This document shows, in pieces, positions 1 through 7,333 of a DNA stretch of 15,036 bases. Numbering within the stretch: the first letter of the stretch is position 1; each line of letters opens with the position of its first letter. The stretch lies in assembly GCA_038063855.1 (NCBI GenBank), contig JBBTUF010000053.1:1-15036 (forward strand). Direction: 5' to 3'. The translations under genes and the position numbers were made by a program. Origin of the DNA: JBBTUF01 sp038063855. Lineage in GTDB: Bacteria; Patescibacteriota; Minisyncoccia; Ryanbacterales; GWA2-47-10b. The notes under the pieces were generated by a model, which was not told where the DNA came from, made no database searches, and saw only the letters and a list, made by a program, of their open reading frames with translations.

Positions 1-2
1 AG

Positions 3-2123
3 GGTAACTTTGGATCAATCGATGGCGACTCACCTGCCGCAATGCGTTACACCGAAGCGCGCATGTCGCGAATAAGCGATGAACTCCTTTCTGATATCGA
101 CAAAGATACAGTCGATTTTATGCCGACGTATGATGGCTCTCGCGATGAACCGATGGTACTCCCCAGTCGCGTACCAAATCTTTTGCTCAACGGATCTTTT
201 GGAATCGCCGTTGGTATGGCAACAAGTATTCCTCCTCACAATCTCACCGAACTTGTCAACGCAACTGCCGCACTTATTGATAACCCAAAACTTACGATCG
301 AAGACTTAATGCACCATGTAAAAGGCCCTGATTTCCCAACGGGTGGTCTTATTTTCAATAAACAAGATATTTATCAAGCGTATGCAACAGGCCGCGGTGG
401 TGTTGTGATGCGAGGTGAGGCAGAAATTGTAGAAAAAGGAAAACATTTTGGTATCGTCATCACGTCGCTTCCCTTCCAAGTCAACAAGGCGGAGCTCATC
501 GAAAAAATCGCAAACATGGTTCACGAGAAAAAAATCGAAGGCATTAAAGACCTTCGCGATGAATCTGACCGAAATGGCCTTACTATTGCAATTGATCTCA
601 AGGCTGACGCCTACCCTCAAAAAATCTTAAATACGCTCTACAAACATACTGACATCGAAAAGGTTTTTCATTTTAATATGCTTGCACTCGTCGGCGGTAT
701 TCAACCACAAACACTCACGCTTAAAACGTATCTTGAAGAGTTTATCGCAACGCGTCTTGTGGTTATCGAGCGGCGCACCCGTTATGACTTGAGAATCGCC
801 GAAGAACGCGCGCATATATTAGAAGGCCTCAAGAAAGCGCTCGACCACATCGACGCAATTATTTCAACCATCAAAAAATCGCGCGATCGCGAAGAAGCCC
901 ATAAAAACCTTGTACAGAAATTTAAACTATCGGCATTGCAGGCAACCGCAATTCTCGAAATGCGCCTACAAACCCTCTCAGGACTTGAACGCAAAAAAGT
1001 AGAAAACGAGCTTGCAGAACTCAAAACACTTATTAAAGAGCTAAAAGCAATTTTGGGCGATCCAAAAAGAATCCGCCAAGTCATTAAAGACGAACTCAAA
1101 ACTATAAAAGAAAAATATGGCGACGAGCGCAAAACACGCGTTATCGAATCGGGCATTACCACAATTGCCATCGAAGACATGATCCCTGAAGAAGAACAAG
1201 TCGTACTCATGACACAATCGGGGTACCTCAAACGTGTTCGCCCACAAGAATTCCGCGCACAGCGTCGTGGTGGCAAAGGCACAGTGGGTGGCGAATGGAA
1301 AGAAGAAGATATTGTTTCTCAATTTGCAACGGTGGGCACTCACGATACTCTCCTATTTTTCTCGTCGATCGGAAAAGTATATGAAATAAAAGCATACGAG
1401 ATACCCGAAAGCTCGCGTATTGCCAAAGGTAAACCGGTCATCAACTTCCTTTCACTCGGACCAAACGAAGAAATTACTTCGATTTTGCCGATACCAAAAC
1501 AAAAGAAAGGTTCCGCTACCTATTCATTGGTTATGGCGACAAAAACCGGTATGATTAAAAAGACGGACTTCGACTCGCTGACGGATATACGAAAATCAGG
1601 CATTCTTGCAATGAAATTGAAAAAGGGAGACGTTCTCGGTTGGGTTCGTATCGCAGAAAAGGGTGATGACATTATGATGTTTACGCGCCGCGGGCAAGCC
1701 ATTCGCTTCGCTGAGACAAAATTACGTGAAATGGGCCGACAGGCTCAAGGTGTACGCGGTATGAAAATTTCATCGGGAGATTTTGTCATCGGCTGTGAAA
1801 TCGCGCCAAAGGCAAATACAAATCTAGAAGTGTTTGTTCTAAGTGCAATCGGATTTGGCAAAAAAAGTAAAATACAGGAATTTAAAACACAATCACGAGG
1901 CGGATCAGGAGTTAAAGCAATGAATACATCAGAAAAAACAGGCACACTCGTAAGCGCATCGATCCTCGACGGATCGGGCGAAGAATTTATTGCGATCACC
2001 GAAAAAGGTAAAACACTTCGTACTTCTATCAAAGAACTTCCTACTCTCAAGCGCGCAACTCAAGGAGTACGCATCATGAAACTTGAACCGGGAGATCGTT
2101 TAAGCTCTGTAGCTATTCTTTAA
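3..2123 (+). CDS. gyrA: DNA gyrase subunit A, 5'-truncated by window edge
   Basis: GyrA cuts and rejoins DNA in the A2B2 gyrase that introduces negative supercoils. The reading frame is open from the first complete codon (position 3), so the gene starts upstream; 706 codons are visible and about 105-110 N-terminal residues are probably missing. The catalytic tyrosine is the codon at 48-50 in the MRYTEAR motif. Further family signatures are NLLLNGSFGIAVGMAT, IPPHNLTE and GPDFPTGG, followed by the coiled-coil gate region (ILEMRLQTLSGLE). The C-terminal pinwheel carries a canonical GyrA box QRRGGKG at 1260-1280, which separates GyrA from ParC, and degenerate repeats such as QSRGGSG and RATQGVR mark later blades. 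The stop is TAA, and a methyltransferase starts 13 nt downstream, probably co-transcribed. The identification is secure. Confidence 0.98.
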   Translation, partial: GNFGSIDGDSPAAMRYTEARMSRISDELLSDIDKDTVDFMPTYDGSRDEPMVLPSRVPNLLLNGSFGIAVGMATSIPPHNLTELVNATAALIDNPKLTIEDLMHHVKGPDFPTGGLIFNKQDIYQAYATGRGGVVMRGEAEIVEKGKHFGIVITSLPFQVNKAELIEKIANMVHEKKIEGIKDLRDESDRNGLTIAIDLKADAYPQKILNTLYKHTDIEKVFHFNMLALVGGIQPQTLTLKTYLEEFIATRLVVIERRTRYDLRIAEERAHILEGLKKALDHIDAIISTIKKSRDREEAHKNLVQKFKLSALQATAILEMRLQTLSGLERKKVENELAELKTLIKELKAILGDPKRIRQVIKDELKTIKEKYGDERKTRVIESGITTIAIEDMIPEEEQVVLMTQSGYLKRVRPQEFRAQRRGGKGTVGGEWKEEDIVSQFATVGTHDTLLFFSSIGKVYEIKAYEIPESSRIAKGKPVINFLSLGPNEEITSILPIPKQKKGSATYSLVMATKTGMIKKTDFDSLTDIRKSGILAMKLKKGDVLGWVRIAEKGDDIMMFTRRGQAIRFAETKLREMGRQAQGVRGMKISSGDFVIGCEIAPKANTNLEVFVLSAIGFGKKSKIQEFKTQSRGGSGVKAMNTSEKTGTLVSASILDGSGEEFIAITEKGKTLRTSIKELPTLKRATQGVRIMKLEPGDRLSSVAIL

Positions 2124-2136
2124 AAAAACTTACTCA

Positions 2137-2673
2137 ATGGAATCCTTTCGCAACCCAGAAGAAACAATTGATTCAATGGACTTCTACGGGCCAATGATTA
2201 TTGCCGATTTTGGAGCGGGCGTAGGATATTTTTCAATCCCCATCGCAAAAAAAATAGCCAAAGAAGGCATTGTCTACGCGTTTGATATTCAGGAAGCACC
2301 CCTCGAGATCCTTCGAAAAAAAGCAACCTCTTCTCATCTTTACAACATACAAACCATGCGCGCCGATCTTGAACGACCGGGCGGAAGTAATCTCGCCCAA
2401 GAAAGCATCGATCGTGTAATAATCGCCAACATCTTGTTTCAAGCCACACAAAAACAACAAGTTCTTCAAGAGGCAGTTCGCATACTCAAAAAAGGTGGTA
2501 AGATTATTATAGTAGAGTGGAATACTGCAGCAGTACAAGTTTTTGGTCCTCGCGGAGAAGTACGGCTATCAAAAGAACAAATTGAAAACTTTCTTACGCC
2601 CATGGGCTGCGCTATAGAAAAAGAATTTTCTATAGGAGACCATCATTCGGGATATGTATACACAAAAAAATAA
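2137..2673 (+). CDS. class I SAM-dependent methyltransferase
   Basis: The product is a 178-residue soluble Rossmann-fold methyltransferase. Motif I is DFGAGVG (residues 24-30), and the acidic residue that usually binds the adenosyl ribose is D50 in VYAFDIQ. RVIIANILFQ (93-102) and the hydrophobic strand KIIIVEW (122-128) correspond to motifs IV and V/VI. The overall pattern is UbiE/Methyltransf_11-like, but the protein is shorter than UbiE and the substrate cannot be read from the sequence. The ATG lies 13 nt after gyrA with no visible Shine-Dalgarno sequence. The stop overlaps the next start in a TAATG junction, so translation is probably coupled to the solute-binding gene. It may modify a small molecule or a protein of the envelope cluster, but nothing visible decides this. 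Confidence 0.88.
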   Translation: MESFRNPEETIDSMDFYGPMIIADFGAGVGYFSIPIAKKIAKEGIVYAFDIQEAPLEILRKKATSSHLYNIQTMRADLERPGGSNLAQESIDRVIIANILFQATQKQQVLQEAVRILKKGGKIIIVEWNTAAVQVFGPRGEVRLSKEQIENFLTPMGCAIEKEFSIGDHHSGYVYTKK

Positions 2674-3989
2674 TGAATAAATTTCGAATCATTATTATAA
2701 TCTTTTCAATCATCACCATTGTTATTGCGCTTATTCTTTTTGGACGTGGAGGCTCTCCAACACCAGGGCAAAATCTTGCAAACGTACCACTCCTTAAAGT
2801 ATGGGGGACTGCACCGAAACAAATATTTAGCGCCGCATTCGAAAATTATGGAAAAACAACTAAAACTCAAATTGCCTATACTGAAATTGATGCAAATTCT
2901 TTTGATACAAAGATTCTCGAAGCGCTTGCATCAAATAATGCCCCTGACGCTATAATCACCGATGCTGACTGGATTATTGAAAATCGCAATAAAATTACTC
3001 CGCCTGCCATGACCACTGCGAGAATTGCAGATTTTAAAAATGTATTCGTCGATTCTGTTAGTGCATCGCTCATACTTACAAAGAAAATCGACAAAAATTC
3101 CAATGTGACTCCCGATTACATTATAGCGATGCCATTATGGCTTGATCCGATCGTGCTTTTTTGGAACAAAGATATATTTAATGCAGAAAACATCGCACTA
3201 CCTCCTGCAAACTGGGAAGAATTTTCTACTATTTCAAATAAAATAAAACAAACGGATGCCACTGGCAATGTCCAGCGTGCAGGATCTGCCATGGGGCGCG
3301 CAAGCAACATCCCCCGCTATAAAGAAACTTTAGCGCTTCTGACACTCCAACAAGGAGTTGACTCGAAGTTAGGTTTTAATGGAGATAAAAATACTTACAG
3401 TAAACTTGAATCGGCTGTACGCTTTTATACTGACTTTAACAAATCAAACTTTTCTTCATACACATGGAACGAAAAACTGCCCGAACCTCAAGATCTTTTT
3501 GCGCAAGGCAAATTAGGAATGATGCTTGATTATATGTCGACTTCAAAATTACTAACGGTAAAAAATCCACATCTTTCATTTAATATAGCACTTGCGCCAC
3601 AACCAAAAGGCTCCGAAGTACCAATTCATACTGCACAAATTATCGCAATCACCGTTCCGGCCGTTTCAAAAAATAATACTGCGGCTTGGAATTTCGCAAC
3701 ATGGCTCGCGGGGAGCGCCCCTGCAGTTTCTTTTCTTGATGGCCAAACCATTGCTCCAGCACGTCGGGATGTTTTGCGAAATGCAAAAGTTTCTGCAAAC
3801 TCCTTATACCCCATCATAAAAGAAACAAGCCTCAATACACGACGATTTCGAGATCTTGTACCTGCCCAAACCTCTGCGATTCTCGCGAACATGCTTGATT
3901 CAATTGCTGATGGGCGCTCAACAATATCTGAAAGTTTAACAGACGCCCTAAGACGCATCACACGAGCTAACAAAGAAAATATACAATGA
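2673..3989 (+). CDS. membrane-anchored extracellular solute-binding-like protein
   Basis: The protein has 438 residues. Residues 5-23 form one strongly hydrophobic segment (FRIIIIIFSIITIVIALIL) after a short basic start, followed by a low-complexity linker and a periplasmic-binding-protein-like domain. Motifs typical of family 1 solute-binding proteins are LWLDPIVLFWNKDIF (about 155-169), PPANWEEF (177-184), a DYM..SK region, and AWNFATWL near the C-terminus. There is no lipobox cysteine, so an uncleaved N-terminal anchor is more likely than a lipoprotein. No ABC permease or ATPase genes lie nearby; instead the gene is locked into a chain with pilin-like genes (TAATG overlap upstream, ATGA overlap downstream). 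Its ligand is unknown, and a role as a surface or secretion-associated binding protein is inference from context only. Confidence 0.85.
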   Translation: MNKFRIIIIIFSIITIVIALILFGRGGSPTPGQNLANVPLLKVWGTAPKQIFSAAFENYGKTTKTQIAYTEIDANSFDTKILEALASNNAPDAIITDADWIIENRNKITPPAMTTARIADFKNVFVDSVSASLILTKKIDKNSNVTPDYIIAMPLWLDPIVLFWNKDIFNAENIALPPANWEEFSTISNKIKQTDATGNVQRAGSAMGRASNIPRYKETLALLTLQQGVDSKLGFNGDKNTYSKLESAVRFYTDFNKSNFSSYTWNEKLPEPQDLFAQGKLGMMLDYMSTSKLLTVKNPHLSFNIALAPQPKGSEVPIHTAQIIAITVPAVSKNNTAAWNFATWLAGSAPAVSFLDGQTIAPARRDVLRNAKVSANSLYPIIKETSLNTRRFRDLVPAQTSAILANMLDSIADGRSTISESLTDALRRITRANKENIQ

Positions 3990-5104
3990 GAAAAAAAGTT
4001 ACAATTATTTTTTCGGTGATTCTATTTTTTATTGTCATTGCTACATATGTGCACGCCGCAGGCTTTGCTCCCACCGATGGTCTTGTCCCAGTCGGATGTC
4101 AGGCGGGTTGCCCATGCACACTCTGTGACCTCTATACACTTGCTTTAAATATTGAACGCTTTCTGCTTTATGGTATTGCGATACCGATAGCGGCGATCGC
4201 CATATTGTACGGTGGAGTAATGATGATGACATCGGCTGGGAGTGAGCAAAAAATTACAGCTGGCAAAGCAGCAATTTCCAACGCTATCATCGGCCTTGCG
4301 CTTGCGTTCTTTGCATGGGTGATCATTAATGCGCTTTTGGTAACATTAACTTTTCAAATTGGCTTCGGTGAGAAGGGAACAAGTCTTAAAAACTGGTTTG
4401 TTCCCCCCGAGTGTACATCTGGAGGTGGAAAATCATGCAACACAGATTTGCCTGTTTTGCCTCCGGGTGGAGGTCCACCGCCAGGCAATCAACCTCCTGC
4501 AACGTGCGGCACGGGTGCTGGAATCTGTGACCCTGACGAAACCGTAGCAAACTGCGCGATTGATTGTGATAAACCTGGTGTTTGCGGAAATGGCATTTGT
4601 GACATGCCAGGGCCTGAAAGTAATATTTCTACCGATCCTAATTACTGTGCTCGAGATTGTGCATCAGGCTCAACTCAACATCAAGCAGTACTTGATAGAC
4701 TCTTAAACGAAGGCGTTCGTGTAAGCTCTACAAAATGTGGAATAAGCGGAACACCAGCCGCTGATGCATGTCTGCGTGCCTGCACTCAAACCGAAACGAA
4801 CTGTACATTTCTTGGAGGAATTTCACAAGATACCGTCGATAAACTTATTATTGCAAACAATCTTTGTGGCGCTACGTGTATTATAGTTACCGCCGGCACT
4901 GAAGCAGGTCATTTATCCCATGGCCCATCAAATATAGTTGATGTCGATTACAACTTTTCGGCGATTAATGCTCTTTCTGGCCCTCCGCTTAATTTACTAA
5001 TCAATGCGAAGTATAACACTGGCCTTACGTGCGAACCGCCTGGCGGCGGAAGTACTATCGTGACTTGTGGCGCTGGTGCAGGAGTAATACATGTCGAATT
5101 CTAA
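3986..5104 (+). CDS. T4SS pilin-like protein fused to Cys-rich linker and M15 peptidase-like domain
   Basis: The product has 372 residues. A signal peptide probably ends at YVHA (residue 24). Two membrane helices (about 58-80 and 97-121) flank a short polar loop with TSAGSEQK, the TrbC/VirB2 pilin-like pattern shared by the next genes. A Pro/Gly linker (155-172) leads to two Cys repeats of the CGNGICD...NC..DC type (174-225). The C-terminal part has GTEAGHLSHG (304-313), D319, D321 and terminal HVEF (369-372). H312 and D319 have the H-x6-D spacing of M15 D,D-carboxypeptidases, and H369 could be the third zinc ligand. I infer peptidoglycan cleavage or binding coupled to a secretion-type pilin. 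The start overlaps the previous stop (ATGA). The domain calls are from motifs only. Confidence 0.8.
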   Translation: MRKKVTIIFSVILFFIVIATYVHAAGFAPTDGLVPVGCQAGCPCTLCDLYTLALNIERFLLYGIAIPIAAIAILYGGVMMMTSAGSEQKITAGKAAISNAIIGLALAFFAWVIINALLVTLTFQIGFGEKGTSLKNWFVPPECTSGGGKSCNTDLPVLPPGGGPPPGNQPPATCGTGAGICDPDETVANCAIDCDKPGVCGNGICDMPGPESNISTDPNYCARDCASGSTQHQAVLDRLLNEGVRVSSTKCGISGTPAADACLRACTQTETNCTFLGGISQDTVDKLIIANNLCGATCIIVTAGTEAGHLSHGPSNIVDVDYNFSAINALSGPPLNLLINAKYNTGLTCEPPGGGSTIVTCGAGAGVIHVEF

Positions 5105-5450
5105 AAAAACAATTTTTATATCACTGCTGTTGCTTCTTACAGCTTCTTTTGTTGTGCATGCCAAAGAGCCAGACAATTATTCAAACTACCTTCACTTAAC
5201 GTGTGGTTCGGGCGAGCAATCGATAGCGAATTGCATCGAGACTATTGTAAAATACATCATCACGCTCGCCTTCCCTGTTGCGGTAATCTTTCTTATAATC
5301 TCTGGTTTTCTATTTGTAACCTCCGGTGGCGACCCGGGCAAGCTTGAAAAAGCGAAAAAAACCCTCACCTGGACGATTATTGGCATTGCGGTGGCGGTCG
5401 GCGCATGGACCTTGGCAATCGCATTTAAAACCTTTTTTGAAACGCTCTAA
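5091..5450 (+). CDS. VirB2/TrbC-like T4SS pilin
   Basis: The product is 119 residues, with a signal peptide (MSNSKKTIF..., probable cleavage after VVHA at about residue 24) and two membrane helices (about 48-72 and 88-112). They are separated by a short charged loop TSGGDPGKLEKAKK, the hallmark of conjugation/T4SS pilin-like subunits. The start lies 14 nt inside the preceding gene in another frame, and a good Shine-Dalgarno sequence, GGAG at 5081-5084, sits 6 nt before the ATG. This is the clearest ribosome binding site in the window and supports the start. Two cysteines (CGSG, NC) near the mature N-terminus may form a disulfide. It most resembles the N-terminal part of the preceding protein and the following gene. 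Confidence 0.85.
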   Translation: MSNSKKTIFISLLLLLTASFVVHAKEPDNYSNYLHLTCGSGEQSIANCIETIVKYIITLAFPVAVIFLIISGFLFVTSGGDPGKLEKAKKTLTWTIIGIAVAVGAWTLAIAFKTFFETL

Positions 5451-5454
5451 GGCC

Positions 5455-5886
5455 ATGCCCCCACACCAACCAGCGCAAAACAATATACGCAAAAAGAATA
5501 ATGGCTTTTTGGTGTGGGGGTACGCTATCCACAGGCACTTTCCAAACAACAAAACATTCGGTATACTAATAACAGCCTTTCTTTTAATGTACAGAGGCGT
5601 GCGGGCAGCTCCGGATCCGTTTACAGCACCAACTAGTTCACATGAATTTGCAACGATATTGCAAAGTATTATGAAATGGGTTGTGGCTATCGGCGTACCG
5701 ACTGTAATTTTTTTCATTATTCTTACTGGCATATACTTTGTACTCGCCCAAGGTAATGAAGAAAAATTAAAAAAAGCGCGCTCTATGCTTATCTATACAT
5801 TAATTGGAGCGGTAATTATCGCAGGAGCCTCTGTAATTGCAAGCGCGATAATCGATTTTGCGGAAAGCCTCACAGGAGGCTCATAA
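5455..5886 (+). CDS. VirB2/TrbC-like T4SS pilin, start uncertain
   Basis: The conserved part is clear: a putative signal segment TFGILITAFLLMYRGVRAA, then two membrane helices around the loop LAQGNEEKLKKAR, matching the neighbours. The start is not clear. The first ATG in frame (5455) is 4 nt after the previous stop, with AAGG only 2 nt upstream, and would give a 34-residue region ahead of the hydrophobic segment. The alternatives are TTG 5509, GTG 5512 or ATG 5587, the last of which would remove the signal segment. The 5455-5520 stretch also contains a 12-bp perfect inverted repeat, unusual for coding sequence. A promoter-like TTTCCA-N17-TATACT (5539-5567) lies inside the signal region. Coordinates give the longest plausible form, 143 residues. 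Confidence 0.72.
   Translation: MPPHQPAQNNIRKKNNGFLVWGYAIHRHFPNNKTFGILITAFLLMYRGVRAAPDPFTAPTSSHEFATILQSIMKWVVAIGVPTVIFFIILTGIYFVLAQGNEEKLKKARSMLIYTLIGAVIIAGASVIASAIIDFAESLTGGS
5458..5520. repeat. 12-bp perfect inverted repeat, 39-nt loop
   Basis: CCCCCACACCAA at 5458-5469 is exactly complementary to 5509-5520. The 3' arm is followed by mixed sequence, not a T-run, so it is not a classical terminator. GCCAT (5452-5456) can also pair with ATGGC (5501-5505), and the two pairings cross, as in an H-type pseudoknot. It sits between two pilin genes, over the ambiguous start of the second. Confidence 0.6.
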
Positions 5887-5953
5887 AAAATATATTTGTC
5901 TTAAAAGGTCGAGTGATTCTTAACCTTAAAAAATTATAAAAAATTAATAATAA

Positions 5954-5959
5954 AATAAT
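5954..5959 (+). promoter_or_regulatory. possible -10 box of pilin gene at 5966
   Basis: AATAAT ends 6 nt before the ATG, the spacing seen at four clearer sites in this window. There is no Shine-Dalgarno sequence. The 79-nt leader (5887-5965) is extremely A/T-rich, so a chance match is quite possible. Confidence 0.3.
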
Positions 5960-5965
5960 TAACTT

Positions 5966-6313
5966 ATGAAAAGATTTATTATAGCAAGTCTTGCCTTACT
6001 TCCATTTTCAGCGTTAGCGTTTACAGCGCAATCAGGGGCACTTACGGAAGTTACAACCTTCATTCAGGAAGCGATCATTCCGTTCCTTATCGTCATCGCA
6101 ACTCTTGTATTTCTTTTTGGTATTATCCGATACGTTACTGCGGGGGGAGACGAAGAAAAAACAAAACAGGGTCGCAATTTAATGATTTTTGGAATTATTG
6201 CACTTGCAGTCATGATTTCAGTGTGGGGTATTGTCAAATTTGTTGTTCAAGCCACTGGTTTTGGTGATACAGCTATACCTGGCGGCATTGGTGATCAGTC
6301 CGGATTCCAATAA
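5966..6313 (+). CDS. T4SS pilin-like small membrane protein
   Basis: The product has 115 residues: signal peptide MKRFIIASLALLPFSALAF (cleavage probably after ALA), a short extracytoplasmic stretch, helix 1 (about 38-55, LIVIATLVFLFGIIRYV), a polar loop TAGGDEEKTKQGR, helix 2 (about 70-92) and a short Gly-rich tail. The loop and WGIVK motif are nearly identical to the next gene (SASGDEEKLRQGR, VWGIVKLIV), so the two are recent paralogues forming a second subtype of the pilin-like cluster. Transcription probably ends at the palindromic terminator just after the stop. No prepilin peptidase site of type IV pili is present, so the relation is to T4SS pilins. Confidence 0.85.
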   Translation: MKRFIIASLALLPFSALAFTAQSGALTEVTTFIQEAIIPFLIVIATLVFLFGIIRYVTAGGDEEKTKQGRNLMIFGIIALAVMISVWGIVKFVVQATGFGDTAIPGGIGDQSGFQ

Positions 6314-6323
6314 CATTATTTTG

Positions 6324-6367
6324 GGTTAAAAACAAAATCCGCCAGCTGGCGGATTTTGTTTTTAACC
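6324..6367. terminator. perfect 44-nt palindromic terminator, bidirectional
   Basis: Positions 6324-6345 are exactly complementary to 6346-6367, with a GC-rich core (TCCGCCAG/CTGGCGGA) and A-tract/T-tract outer arms (TTTTGTTTTT on the + side). It lies 10 nt after the stop of one pilin gene and 25 nt before the start of the next, so it should separate their transcripts. Confidence 0.85.
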
Positions 6368-6383
6368 AAATTCCATTTATACT
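6356..6383 (+). promoter_or_regulatory. promoter of pilin gene at 6393, overlapping terminator
   Basis: TTGTTT (6356-6361), 16-bp spacer, TATACT (6378-6383). The ATG follows 9 nt after the -10 box, so the transcript would start about 2-3 nt before or at the ATG. The -35 hexamer lies within the T-tract of the terminator, so stopping and restarting are packed into about 60 bp. Confidence 0.55.
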
Positions 6384-6392
6384 AGAATTGAT

Positions 6393-6731
6393 ATGAGAAA
6401 ATTAAGACCACTCCTATTAGTAGCGCTGACTCTGATTCCACTTACAATAAATGCCGCTACCGTAGAAGATATATTTGATGCATTCGGCAGTTTCTTTCTT
6501 GAGGCCATAACATTTCTTATCGCCGTCGCAACGGCTGTATTTATGTGGGGTATTATTCGATATTTAAGTGCATCGGGTGACGAAGAAAAATTACGCCAAG
6601 GGCGCCAAATTATTATCTATGGTATTATTGGGCTTGCGATGATAATGAGTGTCTGGGGCATTGTAAAACTTATTGTAGAATCGTTTGGGTTACAAGAAAA
6701 TGAATTTCCAAGTGTTATTGAACCGCTTTAA
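6393..6731 (+). CDS. T4SS pilin-like small membrane protein
   Basis: The product has 112 residues: signal peptide MRKLRPLLLVALTLIPLTINA, helix 1 (about 37-57), loop SASGDEEKLRQGR and helix 2 (about 69-90, IIYGIIGLAMIMSVWGIVKL), with a short C-terminal tail. It is the close paralogue of the preceding gene. There is no Shine-Dalgarno sequence; a -10 box 9 nt upstream suggests a nearly leaderless transcript. Its 3' end overlaps the next gene by 32 nt in another frame. Confidence 0.85.
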   Translation: MRKLRPLLLVALTLIPLTINAATVEDIFDAFGSFFLEAITFLIAVATAVFMWGIIRYLSASGDEEKLRQGRQIIIYGIIGLAMIMSVWGIVKLIVESFGLQENEFPSVIEPL

Positions 6732-7059
6732 AAATCTTTTATACTCTACAATCAGCATGGCGATACTACTCGCCGTGCCATTTACCTATGTATACGCGGA
6801 CGCTACAGACGCTACCGTTGGAGGCATTATGCAAATAATTATCGATCGCATTATTATGCCGTTTATTACTGTACTCATTACGTTTGCTACCCTTGTCTTT
6901 ATTTGGGGTGTTATCGAATACATTGCAAAGTCAGATAGCGACGAAGGCCGAAGTACGGGGCGCCGCCATATGATGTGGGGCATCATTGGCCTTGTGATCA
7001 TGATTGGTGCCGCTACAATTTTTTATGTAATCAAAAACTTTTGGGATAGTATCGGCTGA
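6700..7059 (+). CDS. T4SS pilin-like small membrane protein, last of cluster
   Basis: I chose the ATG at 6700 (119 residues) because it gives a basic N-region followed by a hydrophobic signal segment (FKNLLYSTISMAILLAVPFTYVYA); a TTG at 6685 would add five residues. Two helices follow (about 47-66 and 85-105) with the loop AKSDSDEGRSTGRRHM, more diverged than in its neighbours, and a C-terminal YVIKNFWDSIG. The start overlaps the upstream gene by 32 nt with only a weak purine-rich AAGAAA ahead, which suggests coupling. The stop TGA is followed directly by the structured tRNA-linked block, with no protein gene until 7800. Confidence 0.8.
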   Translation: MNFQVLLNRFKNLLYSTISMAILLAVPFTYVYADATDATVGGIMQIIIDRIIMPFITVLITFATLVFIWGVIEYIAKSDSDEGRSTGRRHMMWGIIGLVIMIGAATIFYVIKNFWDSIG

Positions 7060-7061
7060 TG

Positions 7062-7178
7062 TACCGCGGGTGGCCTGCCTGAACGACTGTTCAGTCGGGT
7101 GGGGATTCGGTTTGCTTTGTCAGCAAACCCGCAGATTCTCGCTTGAAGCAATGCCGCTCGAATCTGGTTCGAATCCTC
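7062..7178. repeat. tRNA-linked three-way-junction element A
   Basis: The left edge ACCGCGGGTGG resembles the complement of the tRNA-Leu(UAA) 3' end and is interrupted by a small hairpin insert (about 7074-7100). The core has outer stem 7101-7109 with 7170-7178 (9 bp, one G-T), hairpin 1 at 7109-7116/7122-7129 (loop TTGTC) and hairpin 2 stem 7132-7138/7160-7166. Elements B and C share this layout with different bases. Confidence 0.6.
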
Positions 7179-7189
7179 TCATCTCGAAA

Positions 7190-7235
7190 ACAAACTCAAA
7201 AAAATCCAGAAAAATCTGGAATTTTTTGAGTTTGT
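7190..7235. repeat. 21-bp hairpin between elements A and B
   Basis: 7190-7210 pairs with 7215-7235 with one mismatch and an AAAA loop. The stem is A/T-rich with a TCCAGA/TCTGGA apex. It could terminate transcription in either direction or be a structural part of the repeat block. Its last base is the first base of element B. Confidence 0.65.
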
Positions 7236-7307
7236 GCCGCGGGTGGGATTCGATTTTCTTCACGAAAATCCCTCGGAATGCCGTCGTGGCATTCCGTTCG
7301 AATCCCA
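7235..7307. repeat. tRNA-linked three-way-junction element B with tRNA-Leu 3'-end copy
   Basis: Bases 7235-7253 (tgccgcgggtgggattcga) copy exactly the tRNA-Leu(UAA) 3' end at 7334-7352. The outer stem TGGGATTCGA/TCGAATCCCA (7244-7253 with 7298-7307) is perfect. Inside are hairpin 1, GATTTTC/GAAAATC (7252-7258, 7264-7270, loop TTCAC), and hairpin 2, CGGAATGCC/GGCATTCCG (7274-7282, 7288-7296, loop GTCGT). After the copied edge it does not continue as a tRNA. Confidence 0.7.
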
Positions 7308-7333
7308 ACTATAATTTATTGTCGTTCCGACTG

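Noticed and set aside
5091..7059. Type IV (PilA-type) pilins
   Set aside because: No prepilin peptidase motif and two membrane helices with signal peptides; the layout fits T4SS pilins.
7150..7187. Possible + strand tRNA ending in GGTTCGAATCC
   Set aside because: No matching acceptor strand, anticodon arm or T-stem partner upstream; the motif is the right arm of element A.
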